Source: Primula veris
Taxonomy: Eukaryota; Streptophyta; Magnoliopsida; Ericales; Primulaceae
Reading direction: 5' to 3'
Assembly: GCA_963682055.1 (NCBI GenBank)
Contig: OY821743.1
Location: 28,010,702 to 28,074,701 of the forward strand
DNA length: 64,000 nt
The position numbers and the translations under genes were made by a program. Positions 35,576 to 48,039 of this stretch are shown one piece after another; position 1 is the first letter of the stretch; each line of letters begins with the position of its first letter. The notes under the pieces are model-generated. The model was not told the origin of the DNA, ran no database searches, and was given only the letters and a program-made list of their open reading frames with translations.

Positions 35576-36532
35576 ATGAAACTTGCCTTCTACCATAAAA
35601 GGAGAATCCAACTCTTACTTAAACCAATTACATTTTGGCATGTATGAAATAAAAAATTAGTATAGTTAAAATTATTTCCTTGTTATAATTTATTAACAAA
35701 TATTACAAATCAAATCATTTTTACTATCAAAATTACATACTACTAATCACAAATATATATTTGTACCGTATTTGAGCCTGCCAAGTTTGACGCAAGATTT
35801 GTAGCAAATATATTTGAAATTGATCTTAGTTAAAATAAATCTTTGAGTATCATATTCTATAAGAACACGTTATTATAAATTAGAACATTTAAGGAAATAT
35901 ATATATATACATATATATTTGATATACTTCCATTATATTGCCAAAGTTCAAACTTAAGATTTTATCAAAAAAAATATTGTGTCAATTATTTTACTTAGAG
36001 ATAGTGTATATAAATTCTTTTGAATAATTATTGATTTATTTTTAGTCGCGTTCAACTTCTCTATGAATTCAATTATTACTTACTCATTTTGTTTTCAGTA
36101 ATGTTATTTTTGTTATTTTAAAGATACATGTCTCGAACAAATTTTAAAAAATCATAGAAAAAAATACTTACAACCTATGTTTTTAAATCAATAGTAAAAA
36201 CTAAAATATCTGTTATACTCAAATATAATCTGAAAATATACAAAGAAATAATCATATATAACAAAAAAGAACATAGATAAAAATTATTTGCTATTTATTC
36301 GGTCAAATTTTTGGTTAATATTTCAAGTCATGATAGATGCTTTATACAAAATGTCTCATGTTCACTTACTTATGACCATTATGTAATTTTAACAGTGAAA
36401 ATAATTTGATTTGTAATATTTGTTAAAAAATTATAGCATGAAATAAGGTTAACTATACTAATTTTTTGTTCGTTTATACATGTGAAAAGTAATTGGTGGA
36501 AGTGGTAGGGTATGGCAGGAGGCAAGTTTCAT
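35576..36532. repeat. Inverted-repeat pair with about 155-165-bp arms
   Basis: The left arm (35576-35740, starting ATGAAACTTGCC) is imperfectly complementary to the right arm (about 36378-36532, ending GGCAAGTTTCAT). About 640 bp of AT-rich non-coding DNA lies between. It could be a decayed foldback or MULE-like non-autonomous element. I could not identify a target duplication. Confidence 0.6.
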
Positions 36533-36599
36533 CCGGTTTTATATATAGGTGGAATCACTTTCAATGAAATTTCAATAGAATAAAAATGATAAATCTATA

Positions 36600-37450
36600 A
36601 GTTGTTCCAGTAGCTAGTATCACCCCCTGACCAATCCCAAGCTGAGTTACTTTCAACTCTGAACCTCCTAATTTCACCTCTTTCTCTTTTTTAAGAAGTG
36701 CAAAGATTCTCTTATATATAGAATGATGAAACTAAGTTTTGCAATTCGGTTCATGTTCTTTCTGTGGATGTAGATTGGAAGAACTAACATTGCTCCATTT
36801 ACTTTTGAACATGACATTGGACACTACAATCTTACGGTTGAAGTACTTATGTAATAATTTCCCCTCCTCGGTTTTGTCATTAATACACCTTTCGAATTCC
36901 TGAAACTTCTTCCAAAACCAACTCTTAAGGAACCATGAACAAATATCTCCGAATTTGAATCCTCGTGCAACTCTGATAAGTTTTGTGAAAACCTATAAAC
37001 TAGTTGAAAAGGCCAATAACATTAGCTCTTACTTTGCTCCTACAAAGAGGAGAACTTGAAAGTTCTTCAAGCCACTGATCAACACAATTCAAATGAAAAG
37101 CGTGTTTACACTTTGGCAACAATCTAAGAACTTGAATATCCTAAAATTTTGACAAACAGATCGAGCATTCAAGTCCTTCTTTTGACCCCTTTAGTTGAAA
37201 ATCGAAAGTGACTCAATTACTGCTTTATTGATCCTTGAAGAACTTTGTCATGTTATTGAATCTCGGACCGTATTTTCTTGGTTTTGTGGAAATGATACAT
37301 GACAAAAATTCAAAAAATAAGTAGGATACTAACCAGTACAAAACGTACATAATACTTATAACACTACCTGAGGTTTGAAATCTGCAGAAATATCTTGAAT
37401 GAAAGAAGATTGAACTTCAACTAGAGGAAAACTAAGTATGACAAGTAAAG
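36600..37450 (-). pseudogene. ATL-type RING-H2 E3 ligase pseudogene
   Basis: On the minus strand the frame at 37176-37030 reads a RING-H2 segment: ECSICLSKF, then [18 protein letters not shown], then SSPLCR. The family is the ATL membrane RING-H2 ubiquitin ligases (ATL42/43-like). Lesions include an in-frame TAG right after CLSKF, loss of the seventh zinc ligand (SPLC instead of CPLC), and frame changes before and after. A downstream frame with KIVVSNVMFKSKWSNVSSS matches the conserved C-terminal segment of this ATL subgroup and ends in a stop near 36733. Upstream homology reaches about 37440. No intact ORF remains. Confidence 0.75.
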
Positions 37451-38224
37451 TTTTCATTCTGTTCAAAAGATCCTCCAAATGTTTCCCCACTAGATGAGCA
37501 TCAGTTATGTGTAGAGACACAGAATGCTATTTGGTTTACAAATACCAATACCATGGTAGTTAGTTTGACCTCTTTTTGTAATTGTTTGCACTATATTTAA
37601 TTATCATTAAAGCCTCTATAAATTAATACTATGGGGACCAAGAAACTTTATTAGTTTAGAGAGTTAATAATTAATCGATATAGTAATTTAGCACTTATCT
37701 CAAATCGGACCGTAAAAAAATATTTTAGAAAAGTTATTAATTAATCAATACTAAATTTGGAAACGCTATACTGCAGATATACTTTCCCACGTTTTTATGA
37801 TATTGAATCCAAACTACCTAACATTGACATGTTCTGTTAAATTTTTAGTGCAAGTCTAGACGAATGCTCTGAATGTAATGTTTTGTTATGGGGATTTCTA
37901 AATCTAATAGAGATCCAGTGCAAATTTAGCTGCATTGCAGGACAGTGTAATGCACAACCTCGGTCATCCGTTTTACATCCAACGGCGTTACAATCTTCTG
38001 TTAACAATCTTGGAAAGAAGACGATTTAATCGGCAACAAAAAATATTTATCATGTCATCAGCTAAGGCGTAGTCCAAATGTTAAAAGGGGTATTTATTTG
38101 TTATAGATGGTCAATATTTGTTTGCGAAATAGGTACCTATTTGTTATACCACTCATAGTTCCTAGTTTCATTTAACTTAATTATACAAGTATTTGGTCTC
38201 TCACTTCTCATTTAGTTGTTTTTG
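37451..38224. other. Intergenic; no supported gene
   Basis: It is AT-rich. 37590-37760 has phrases such as CCTCTATAAATTAATA and TATTAATTAATCAATA that resemble a decayed MITE, but the ends are unclear. Confidence 0.4.
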
Positions 38225-38565
38225 TTGTTTGTAAATGCAAACTTAAAATAACCTCACTCAAAATTACTTTGGCAATTCCCATCTCTACATCAATCACCTT
38301 AATGAAAATAAGTTTCGAAATTCCAATCTCTACTCTAATAACAAATCCAAAAGAATATCTCGTATGCAGCTGCAAAAAAACTAGAAAGAAACCTCGCAAA
38401 ATCACTCAAAAAGACTTGAAGAATCTATAACAGAAACAAATATCAGGCTAAAAAGAAAATGGAACTATTGCGATTTGGCATTACAATAAAATGTCACCCA
38501 AAAACAGGGATTATCATCGTTGCAGCATTTGAGCAAATAAGCTGAATTTTTTGCAATTTAAGCAT
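38225..38565. repeat. Empty-site paralogue of the 16.9-kb solo LTR locus
   Basis: This segment aligns with 16845-16946 joined directly to 18819-19080, starting TTTGTAAATGCAA and including TGGCAAT.CC.ATCTCTAC, AATATCTC and GAAACCTC phrases. It lacks the 1.87-kb LTR unit and has only one copy of the target region (AAGTTTCGAAATTCC, against AAGGTTCA..GTTCACAATTCC). Confidence 0.8.
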
Positions 38566-40257
38566 TACATGAGTTCATCCAACTTAAAATTTACAAGTTA
38601 TCAAGGAAAGAAATTAGGTTATTTTCAGATAAATCGAGTTAAATTAGATGGTAGACAACCTACTTCCGTCTAGATTACACCTTGCACTTTTTAGAACATT
38701 TAAAACCATAATCTCAATTATTACAACTCAAAAGGAAAAAAAGCTTAAACGAAAAAACAAAAGTAGCCAACTTATTCATATTCAAACTACTTCTTATACC
38801 CAAAAAAAAAAAGTCCAAATACAAGCTAATTAGCAGCAGCACTACGTTGGCTAAATTCTCAAAACAACACTTTTTTATATTTAAAAAAAGAAGTTAGTGA
38901 TGAATATAGCATATAGTATGTAATATGTAGTGTGATCATTTGCTTAATAAACAGAGAAATTGAAAATTTTCCCCTATCTTATTATAAGACAAAATGATAC
39001 GTTTATTTAGGTGATCTTACTGACCACACACACAAATACTCCAAAATTAATTGGATGGTGTGAGAGGCTAATTAGTCACCGGATAAATAAATAAATATTG
39101 TGAAAAACGTGACATTAATAGTAGAACAAAAACATGGTATAAAGCTTAGTTTAAGAAGAACTGAGATAGATTTCGTCATTTTTAGTTGTAAAATAAAAAA
39201 AGTAGAGAGCGAAAATTAAAGGAGGCAACAAACAACGATAGAGTTAGGTTTAAAATGATGGTTTACTACTCTTTTGTATTGAAACTGGGATTTTATTTGG
39301 GCCGTTTTGGGCTTTTCCTGACTCATTTCTTAACATCCTGTTAATAAAAGCAAGCGGATTCATTTCTGTGCGGGTGTCACTTTTGTACGGATTCATACGG
39401 ATGAACCGGGCGGCCCTAAAATTCGTAAACCGGTAGGGTACAACCGAACTATTTTTGGAAACCATTCCGTTTCGGTATTAATTTTACATTTCGGTATAAG
39501 GTTTCAAAAACCGCTAGGCGGAAAGGGCAAACGCCTAATTGGTCGCCTAAGCCGTTTTATTCTCCCATAGCCTGATTTTTTCCCTCTCATATATGTGTAA
39601 TGCCTCGGAACCTAGTCCTCCGCCATCTCTTAGGTCGCCTTTTTGAAACATTGATTTAATGTAAACCGAACCGACCTAAATTATTTAAATAATAAAAGTA
39701 TGCACTCGCTATTTTTTTCATTTAGAAGTATTTAATATTTACATCGGAAGCATCTCGTTTTTGTCAAATATAATATGAACACATTTAGTTTGATCTATTA
39801 TCAAGATTATATCTTCATAAATCACAATTAGCTACCTAAACAGATGTTTAACAAAAAAAACTATCCCAACTTTGATCTTGATCCGAAAATGCCCATTCTC
39901 CCTTGATGAATAAATGGTACATGTTTCCGAAGTCACATTTTGGATTCTCTTAAATCAAGAGTTCGGTAAAAACCATAAAAAATTTATACATACCAAAATG
40001 TTCGATATATCAAATGGGAAAAAGAAAAATTAGTGTACTGTACTATCCATTTTAACGATTTAGGTGTCAAACTACGAGAATTAACAATTGAGAGTACTTA
40101 TATATCAAAGCATTCACAATTTAGGTATTATCGTTAATTGAAATGGATGTAAGATAGTTTGAAGTTTTATTTTGGTCATATTGATTATAATTTGCCTAAA
40201 TTCAATCCTGAATTTTTTAAAATATCTCATTTTAGTATAAATTTATAAATATAAATT

Positions 40258-40340
<83 letters not shown>

Positions 40341-41459
40341 CACTCATACACGTGTGTATGTATGTATTACGTGTATACACGTACATGTATAGATGTATAT
40401 ATATATATGTGTGTGTATAAATACATATAATATTATGCATACACATATTATTGCAAATAATATCAGGCCAGATTAACATTTTCTTTCTATATAAACGATA
40501 TTTGTGCATACAAATTAAATTATAAATACTTAAAAAATATTTTCTATTTAAAAAATGTATATTTTTTAAAAAAATACATTAAAAAAATTCTTATGTTTTT
40601 CCACGAAAGTATTCAAATAATGATGTGGTCTGAAATAGTTTTTGCTCAAATTTCACTTCTAAAACTTACTATCTTCATTTTAAAGAAAGTGTTATGTTTT
40701 TAATATAAAAAAATGTTGTTTTTAAAATTGAGATATTTAATATGTATGCATATGTATGTGTTTTAGTATAAACATTGTAAATTGTAACTTTTTGAAAAAC
40801 ATGACTAAATTTATACAAATTACAAAGAATATGATCAAAATAAAAAATAAAAGTAACTTCCGTCCAATTAAGTTAACGGCGATACCTGAATTGTGAACAT
40901 TTTGATAGATGAGTAACTCAATTGTTAATTCTCGTAGTATGTTACCTAAATCGTTAACAACAGTACTACAATACATTAAATGTATTTTTTCCGTATACCA
41001 AATCAAAACGGAGTAACTAGTTTCAATCTGTTCGATTTATAATTTCGACAAAAATCAAACTGAACTAAATTTTATTCACCCTTAGAACGAGGCTTAATAT
41101 GCTAAATGTTAACCAATCTTTTTAATAAAAACTTAAAGTCTTAACCGAATTGAATTGTAGGCACCCAAAAATTGTGCATAAATATATAAAAAATAAAATC
41201 ATAAAATAGGCCAATTGGATAATACTTCAAATCTTTTAATAGTCAAAGTGTAATTTACCAAACATATTTAAATAACGAAATCAAAAGTGGTGCGCACGTT
41301 GGCCGCCTAAATTAAGTATCATGGGATTTCCCAAAATAAACAAAACATTTCATTTCTCACGTAATTGTATTTTTTTTAAAAAAAAAGCATTATAAATGCT
41401 CTAATTAATTTTAAAAACACCCTGTTAAATCCAAATCTTCGGTTACACGCATTTTTAGC
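38566..41459. other. Intergenic, AT-rich; no supported gene
   Basis: It contains a long (AT)n tract at 40263-40337 followed by a TGTG/ATGT-rich stretch to about 40440. The short frames encode only Ile/Tyr repeats or have no recognisable domain. Confidence 0.5.
40263..40337. repeat. (AT)n microsatellite
   Basis: About 37 AT dinucleotides. Confidence 0.95.
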
Positions 41460-42243
41460 ATAACATTTTTTCTCTTTCTCTCTCAACAAATTTCAAACAA
41501 AATCATTTCTCTCTAATTTACTTTTTTTTTTTTCCCAATTTTTTTCAGCTACATTATATTGCCTTGTATCCTTCCATCCCATCTTTATCTTTTTGAAAAT
41601 ATAATATTATATAATATAATATATATATATATTTCCTTAAAAAATAATAGCCAGCTGAAGGTTTATTTTTAAGAAAATAATCTTCATTCTGGTATCTTTA
41701 TTCACCCACATTGTCCAGAAATCCAGCATTTAATCACTAAGATTCATATACATATATATACATTCATACATATACTTGTATTTATTTGTATAGCCATATA
41801 TAGTGTTGCTAATGCTGGTTTTCTTTGGATATCTTTATTACATTATTGATTTTTAATATTAATTTTCATTCAGCCTGAGCTGAATATTATTCAAAGAATT
41901 TGATGTGTTTGTTGGGTGAGACAGAGAAAGTTGAATTTGTCACATTTTATTGAATTTTCAGAAAGTTTGATCTGTTGGGTCAGAAAGAGAAAGTGGAATC
42001 TGTGGCATTTTATTGGATTTGAAGAAAGTCTTATTGTCTGAAAAAGAATATACATTTGTTAAGTTTATATAATATTGAAATGGCAATGGAGATGTATGGA
42101 GCTGTTTTGAGGATTGGTTTCGAATGTTAAGAGTAGAATGTTTATGAAAATCATGAGTTTAGGATTATTGAGAATACAAAAAGGTGATTGGTTCAAATTT
42201 GGAGACCCTCCAACTTTTTGATAAAATAGCTTACTGGTTTAAA
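41460..42243 (+). promoter_or_regulatory. Kinase gene leader with CT-rich tract and three upstream ORFs
   Basis: A TTTCTCTTTCTCTCTC tract at about 41468-41490 is typical of plant 5' leaders. Before the main ATG lie three short ORFs: 41903-41953 (16 codons), 42080-42130 (16 codons) and 42138-42221 (27 codons, containing GDWFKFGDPPTF). The last one stops 22 bp before the kinase ATG. Part of this region could be an intron in the 5' leader, and transcript data would settle that. Confidence 0.5.
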
Positions 42244-45200
42244 ATGGGCTGCCTTTGCTCCAAGGAATGCGATCCGTTACAGGATTATGGGGCAGCCGAT
42301 TACGACAAGGAAAAAGAAGCATCGAATCCCTCTAAGAAAGAGAAGATTTTACTTGGGTTAATTAGTGGTAGCTTTAAAGACTCCGCTCATACGATAACCA
42401 AGCCGGTGATGCAACAAAGTATGAGCTCTGTGAAGAGTACGAAAGACGAAGATGATAAGAAGAACAGGATCATTGAAAGGCCTGTTAGTGGGCACCATCA
42501 GAGGAGAAACACGGATTTAGGTGGTAATAACGGTGGTCAAACGTTGTTGGGTCGGGTAGTTAGCATATCGGATAGACAACAAACAGCTGCTGGTTGGCCC
42601 ACGTGGCTAAGTTCGGTGGCGGGAGAGGCCATTCAGGGATGGGTCCCACGGAGTGCCGATTCCTTCGAGAAGTTGGGCAAGGTCATTATTCTTATCAATT
42701 GATTAATATTTTGATTGTTATTTGAGTATGTGCGCAGATTGTGGTTGACATTATTTCCATAATGAATACGGAATTTTTCGCCATGGGTGTATCACCAGTG
42801 GTCTGAGGTGTAATATACACATTCATTTTAGTATTTTAGTAGTTGGATGAATGTTTAGGTTGTGTTTGGCTTTGTTACTTGATTTACTTGTTATATTATT
42901 GCATATTTGGTTGAATCATAACAAGGGCAAGATGTAGTTTTCTAGCCAAATTACTTTTATCAATGTTGCGATATGACTATTATTTATTCCGGACAACTCT
43001 ATGGTAGTATGAAATGTGATGTATACTCCTGCCGAAAAGTGGAGATATTTTGATGCTCGGAGTTTTGTAGAAATGATATTAATAAATTAGATGATAGTAT
43101 TTGAACTGAAAGCCGCAAAATAGATTATTTACTAGGTGTCCTGCATGTTTCATAGCTACTATTTTAAAGCTCGTTAGCTTTCTGTTTGAATGAGAATATT
43201 CGCGATGCTGATTATCTCTTCTGTTTGCCCAGATTGGACAAGGAACTTATAGCAGCGTATATAAGGCCCGTGACTTAAAAACTGGGAAAACTGTAGCGAT
43301 GAAGAAAGTTCGATTTGTAAACATGGATCCTGAAAGTGTTCGTTTTATGGCTCGGGAAATACTTATATTGCGAAAATTAGACCACCCAAATGTAATGAAG
43401 CTCGAGGGTTTAGTCACTTCCAGAATGTCGGGTAGCTTATATCTTGTATTTGAATATATGGAACACGATTTAGCTGGGTTAGCAGCATCTTCCAAGGTCA
43501 AGTTTACCGAATCACAGGTACACAAATAATTTCTGTTTTTGTTTTACAAAAAATGTTCATTTTGAGATCCTCATCTTTATTCAAATTTTGTTTACGAGTT
43601 TCCTCAGGAACTCATGTAGTCATAGGATTTTTAAGAACCTACTTGTGATGTAAAGTTGGATATTTGCATTATTCTATGTGATCAACAAAATAAGTATTGC
43701 AAAAGTTACAAACATAGCTGTTTGAATTTATTTCCTCTCCGCCTTCTTATAGCGGCCAATGTTTTGACATATTGGGTTTTGGAGTGCATATCCATTTACA
43801 AATATTCATTGATTTGTTTTCCAATTCTAGGTATAAATAAATATATATATAATTAGATGCAATATTTCTGAAGTGATTCCTAAGTTGCGAATAAGTCAAC
43901 AGGCAATATTTTCCTGAACAAATGTGAACCAAGTTTTGTGGATAATGACAGATATCATGCAATGAATAACCGGCGAGATATTTAATATGAATCTTTTTAT
44001 ATATTTGGATCGGAATTTACAGATAAAATGCTATATGCATCAACTACTTCGTGGGCTCGAATACTGCCATAGCCGTGGGGTGCTTCACCGGGACATTAAG
44101 GGTTCAAATCTTTTAGTTGACAATAATGGAGTTCTCAAGATTGCTGATTTCGGTTTAGCAACGTTTTTCAAGCCAGATCAGCAACAGCCATTAACCAGCC
44201 GTGTAGTTACGCTATGGTATAGAGCCCCCGAGCTCTTACTTGGTGCCACCGAATATGGAGTTGCTATTGATTTGTGGAGTGTTGGTTGTATACTTGCTGA
44301 ATTATTTGCTGGAAAACCAATAATGCCCGGAAGAACAGAGGTACTTTCGTCTATTTCCCCAAAGAAGTCGGATTTAGAAGATTCAATTTTATTTTTTTAA
44401 ACTTAGTTTTAAAAATAAATAAAAACAATTTTGCAAACCATTTACCATATTATCATAATTTACAATTTAGAGACAATTTTTACAGGTTGAATAATTAGTA
44501 CACTTCAACTCAAACACACACCTTAGGTACCAAGTGTTTGGCTTAAAACAATCATACACCTTATATGCTCTGCATAATTTTTTTGAAAACTCCTGAGTTT
44601 CACATAATTAACTGATTTAGAACACCAAGCCCTAACATCGGATCCAATGTAGAACACGAATCAACCCGAATTTATGGATACAAACATATATAACCTTATA
44701 GAAGGGATCTTTGGATACCAAACCTAAATAAAAGAGTGCCAAATGCTCTTAAAGTAACTTTATTCGCCTCTGATTCGAATTATTACAATCAAGCTATTTA
44801 CAATGTAATAAATGTAGTCATGAGACGCTAGTACAAAATTTGATAGGAAAATGGTCACAGAATTAAGAGACTGAAATTGAGAAGAAATGGGCTAATGACC
44901 TTTGGGAGTTTTATCTTTTGTCTTCAGGTTGAGCAAATGCATAAAATATTCAAGCTATGTGGATCACCTTCTGAAGAATACTGGAGAAAGTCGAAGTTGC
45001 CACATTCCACTAGTTTTAAACCTCAACATCCATACCCAAGACGTGTTTCCGAAACATTTAAAGAATTTCCTTCTTCAACTTTGGCTCTCATTGATATTCT
45101 ACTTTCAATAAACCCTGAGCGTCGTGGCACTGCCTCTTCTGCTGTTTATAGCGAGGTAATCCTGATCCATGGGCTCAAATAGTCAAATACATTATATATA

Positions 45201-48039
45201 TATAACATTCATGTACACACATTTATGCATCTTTTTGTTTATTTTATTTATTGTCAACATTGATTTGGTCACAATAGAGTATCTGCATGTTACAAATAGT
45301 TAACACTATTCGTTTGTGAAATCATAATCACATTAATTAAAATTTTATATTTTCTCTCAGTTTTTCACAACGAAGCCTCTTGCTTGTGATCCTTCTAGCC
45401 TACCAATATATACTCCAAGCAAGGAGTACGACGTAAAGCTTCGACAGGAGGAAGCAAGAAGGTATACTATTTAAGTATTCTCAAACATATATGAGTAATA
45501 TTAATCGTCGTTATCTTGATCCTAGCAATATTATAGCATATACATGGTATATTTTCTTTAGAAAGTATAACTTGAATCTAAATGTACCCCTTATTGTGCC
45601 CCCTTCTCAAAATTTATTTGCAAAAGCGAAAAAATCAGTCACTGTTTTCTTATAAATATTTTATAATTCACCTAAAAATCAGTCACTGTTTTCTTATAAA
45701 TATTTTATAATTCACCTTGTTCAAGCCATAATAGGATTTTCAAAGTGCCTTTTTCGTCTTCTATATTTATTTTGAGAAAAGAGTTTTGAACAAATGTCAG
45801 TCACATATCTCCCCTATTTTTATCCTGTTTCGATAATATCTGTGTAGATAGGAGACCTAGACATTTGGATTGAGCATTCCTTTTCTGAAATTTTCCAATT
45901 GCATAAGAAAATTTTGGATCCACAAAAACAATTTATTTTACGTAAGTGTTCCTGCTCCTGCACAATATAATTTACTTTTGTTAAGCATTGAATGGACAAG
46001 AACTTAGTCTAAATAGTGAAGCTTTCACTATATATCATAAACATAGTAGCTTTAAAAAGAAAGGATATACAATTAATCATATATTTGTATTTGCCCACAT
46101 TTGTTCTATCAACTATGTCATTTTCAATAGGGATTTTCTTATCATTCCATGCTTTTTCTCAGGAGAAAAGCAGAGTCTGGGAAAAGTCGTGGATCTGAAT
46201 CTGTAACAAGAGATTCTAGGCAATCAAAGGAAGTTCCAACACCAGAGTTCAACGCTCAGTCACAGGTCTCTTTTGAAGTACTACCTAAATTTCAGCCTGG
46301 TTTTGGTTTTATTATCAGTATGTCATGGTCATTTTCATGGTTCCGGGAACTTAATACACTGACAATTTGCAAATCAGTCAGACACCATAGCTTGCTCGTT
46401 ATTTCCTTTTCGCATTCTCGAAACTTTTCACCGTCAACTGATACATTTTGTTTCGGTGTGATTGGAAATATGGTATAATCTAAAGAAGACTCGGTATGTG
46501 AAAAATAGTTTCGATAATTGCTTTCAAGCTCCTTAGTTTTCTTATTTTTGTAAAAATTGCCCAACCTACACGCACCACTAATTCCTATTTTTTTCCTTTT
46601 ACCGTACTCGGAAAAGTATGAAATTATTTTCTCCTGCAATACTCTCTCTTTCTGATCCAATATCTTGCAGTGTTTTGAGCAAAGAATAACATTGGGAAAA
46701 CCGACGAAGAAAATTGTCCTTCACAAAAAATCATCGAAATAGGGACAATTTAATTTCCATCAACCTTTGAAGATAAAAAACTGTGCGTCTAATAGAGCAC
46801 TAAGTTAGATATATGGAGAAGACTCCAGAATTGATTTTCCTGAGAAGTGTAATAATATCTTTAATTTTTTCTCAAATTCATAAACAGGGAAATACAAATC
46901 CAAAGTCTATTAGTGAAAAGTATCATACTCAAGATGAAATTGGGTCTGTTATCGAGCCACCAAGAGTATCAGCAAAAAACATCACCCATTCTAGTTCCAT
47001 GGTTCATCCAAGTGCAGCTGCATCCATATGGGCAAAAAAGGCAAAAGGAGACCAGAATTCGATTGGTTCAGCCCGAGTACCAGATTCTTCAAGAAAAGGG
47101 ACAAATTTTTCGAGACAAACTTCTCAAGTACATGGCACTGCCACTTCTTATTCTAGAAAGGACGAGAGGTCTTCTACAAAAGATACTATGGTATGTTTTC
47201 TCTCATAAGATATTTTCAATCGATCAGACCTTTTTAACTACTTGAATCGTAAATGCAAAAATGAAAATATACTGTAGTAATTATTCTTCAGTGATATTGT
47301 AGTGTATGCCTATACCAGGGTGTAGCTATTCACACGCATTAACTATATTCCATGCTCCATTTTTGCACTTTTAATTTTTGAGGGCATTTCTGTGGGGTTT
47401 ATAGCATTTGGCAACCTTAGTTTAATATCTAATATCTTTCCATATCAAATTTCTCATCGTAACAAACAAGTATTCGACCGCATAATGTTATGAAAATACT
47501 GCAAAAATGGCTCTTTTAAGTTACTGGAACCTATTTAGGTATCTTATTTTGAATGTAAATAATATAACACTGATTTATTCTCCTCCCTTGTTCTCTATAA
47601 GTTTAAGTTCCCTTCATATAATGCTTCCCACATCTGAATCTTCTCCTTAGAATCAATCTCATGTGATGACTTGTATAAAGTTTAGTGAAGTATTTTTGAC
47701 ATATTCTTAATATACTTTACATTCCTTAATCTTAATCTTAAAGGCATTGTTTATGGCAATTTCGCAAGAAAATACAGTAAATTGAGCTGTGGTTTAACTA
47801 ACTATTGACTCATGCTTCTATTTTGTTAACCTTTATTTTATATTTTTGTGTATCAGGGTACTTTAGCAAACAAAAGGAGGATCCATTACTCGGGACCATT
47901 GATGCCTCCAGGCGGGAACATGGAAGACATGCTTAAAGAACATGAGCGACAGATTCAAGAAGCGGTTAGAAAAGCACGTCTTGATAAGGAGAGAACAAAG
48001 AAAAACAGTTACAATAATGGCACTTTTCCTTACTATTAG
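42244..48039 (+). CDS. CDK-like Ser/Thr protein kinase with N-myristoylation motif (At1g54610/IBS1-like), eight exons
   Basis: The exons are 42244-42681, 43233-43517, 44023-44340, 44928-45155, 45361-45461, 46163-46265, 46888-47190 and 47857-48039. All junctions keep frame, giving 652 residues. The protein starts MGCLCSK, a myristoylation and palmitoylation signal, so membrane attachment is likely. The kinase domain begins near 142: IGQGTYSSV (147-155), catalytic Lys170, Glu188 in PESVRFMAREI (the cyclin-binding PITAIRE position), HRD with Asp265, DFG with Asp283, and APE at 309-311. The Ser-rich tail after about residue 440 ends with the conserved HYSGPLMPPGGNMEDMLKEH block. Family knowledge: this is the plant CDK-like/CRK group related to At1g54610 and IBS1 (At1g18670, priming of defence). 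The first donor (AAG|GTCATT) is atypical. Confidence 0.93.
45630..45717. repeat. 44-bp perfect tandem duplication in kinase intron 5
   Basis: Two adjacent copies of a unit starting AAAAATCAGTCACTG, at 45630-45673 and 45674-45717. This is a recent local duplication. Confidence 0.9.

Noticed and set aside
40243..40509. Open frame with long Ile/Tyr repeats; similar frames at 9159-9347 and 56132-56419
   Set aside because: Translation of (AT)n microsatellites.
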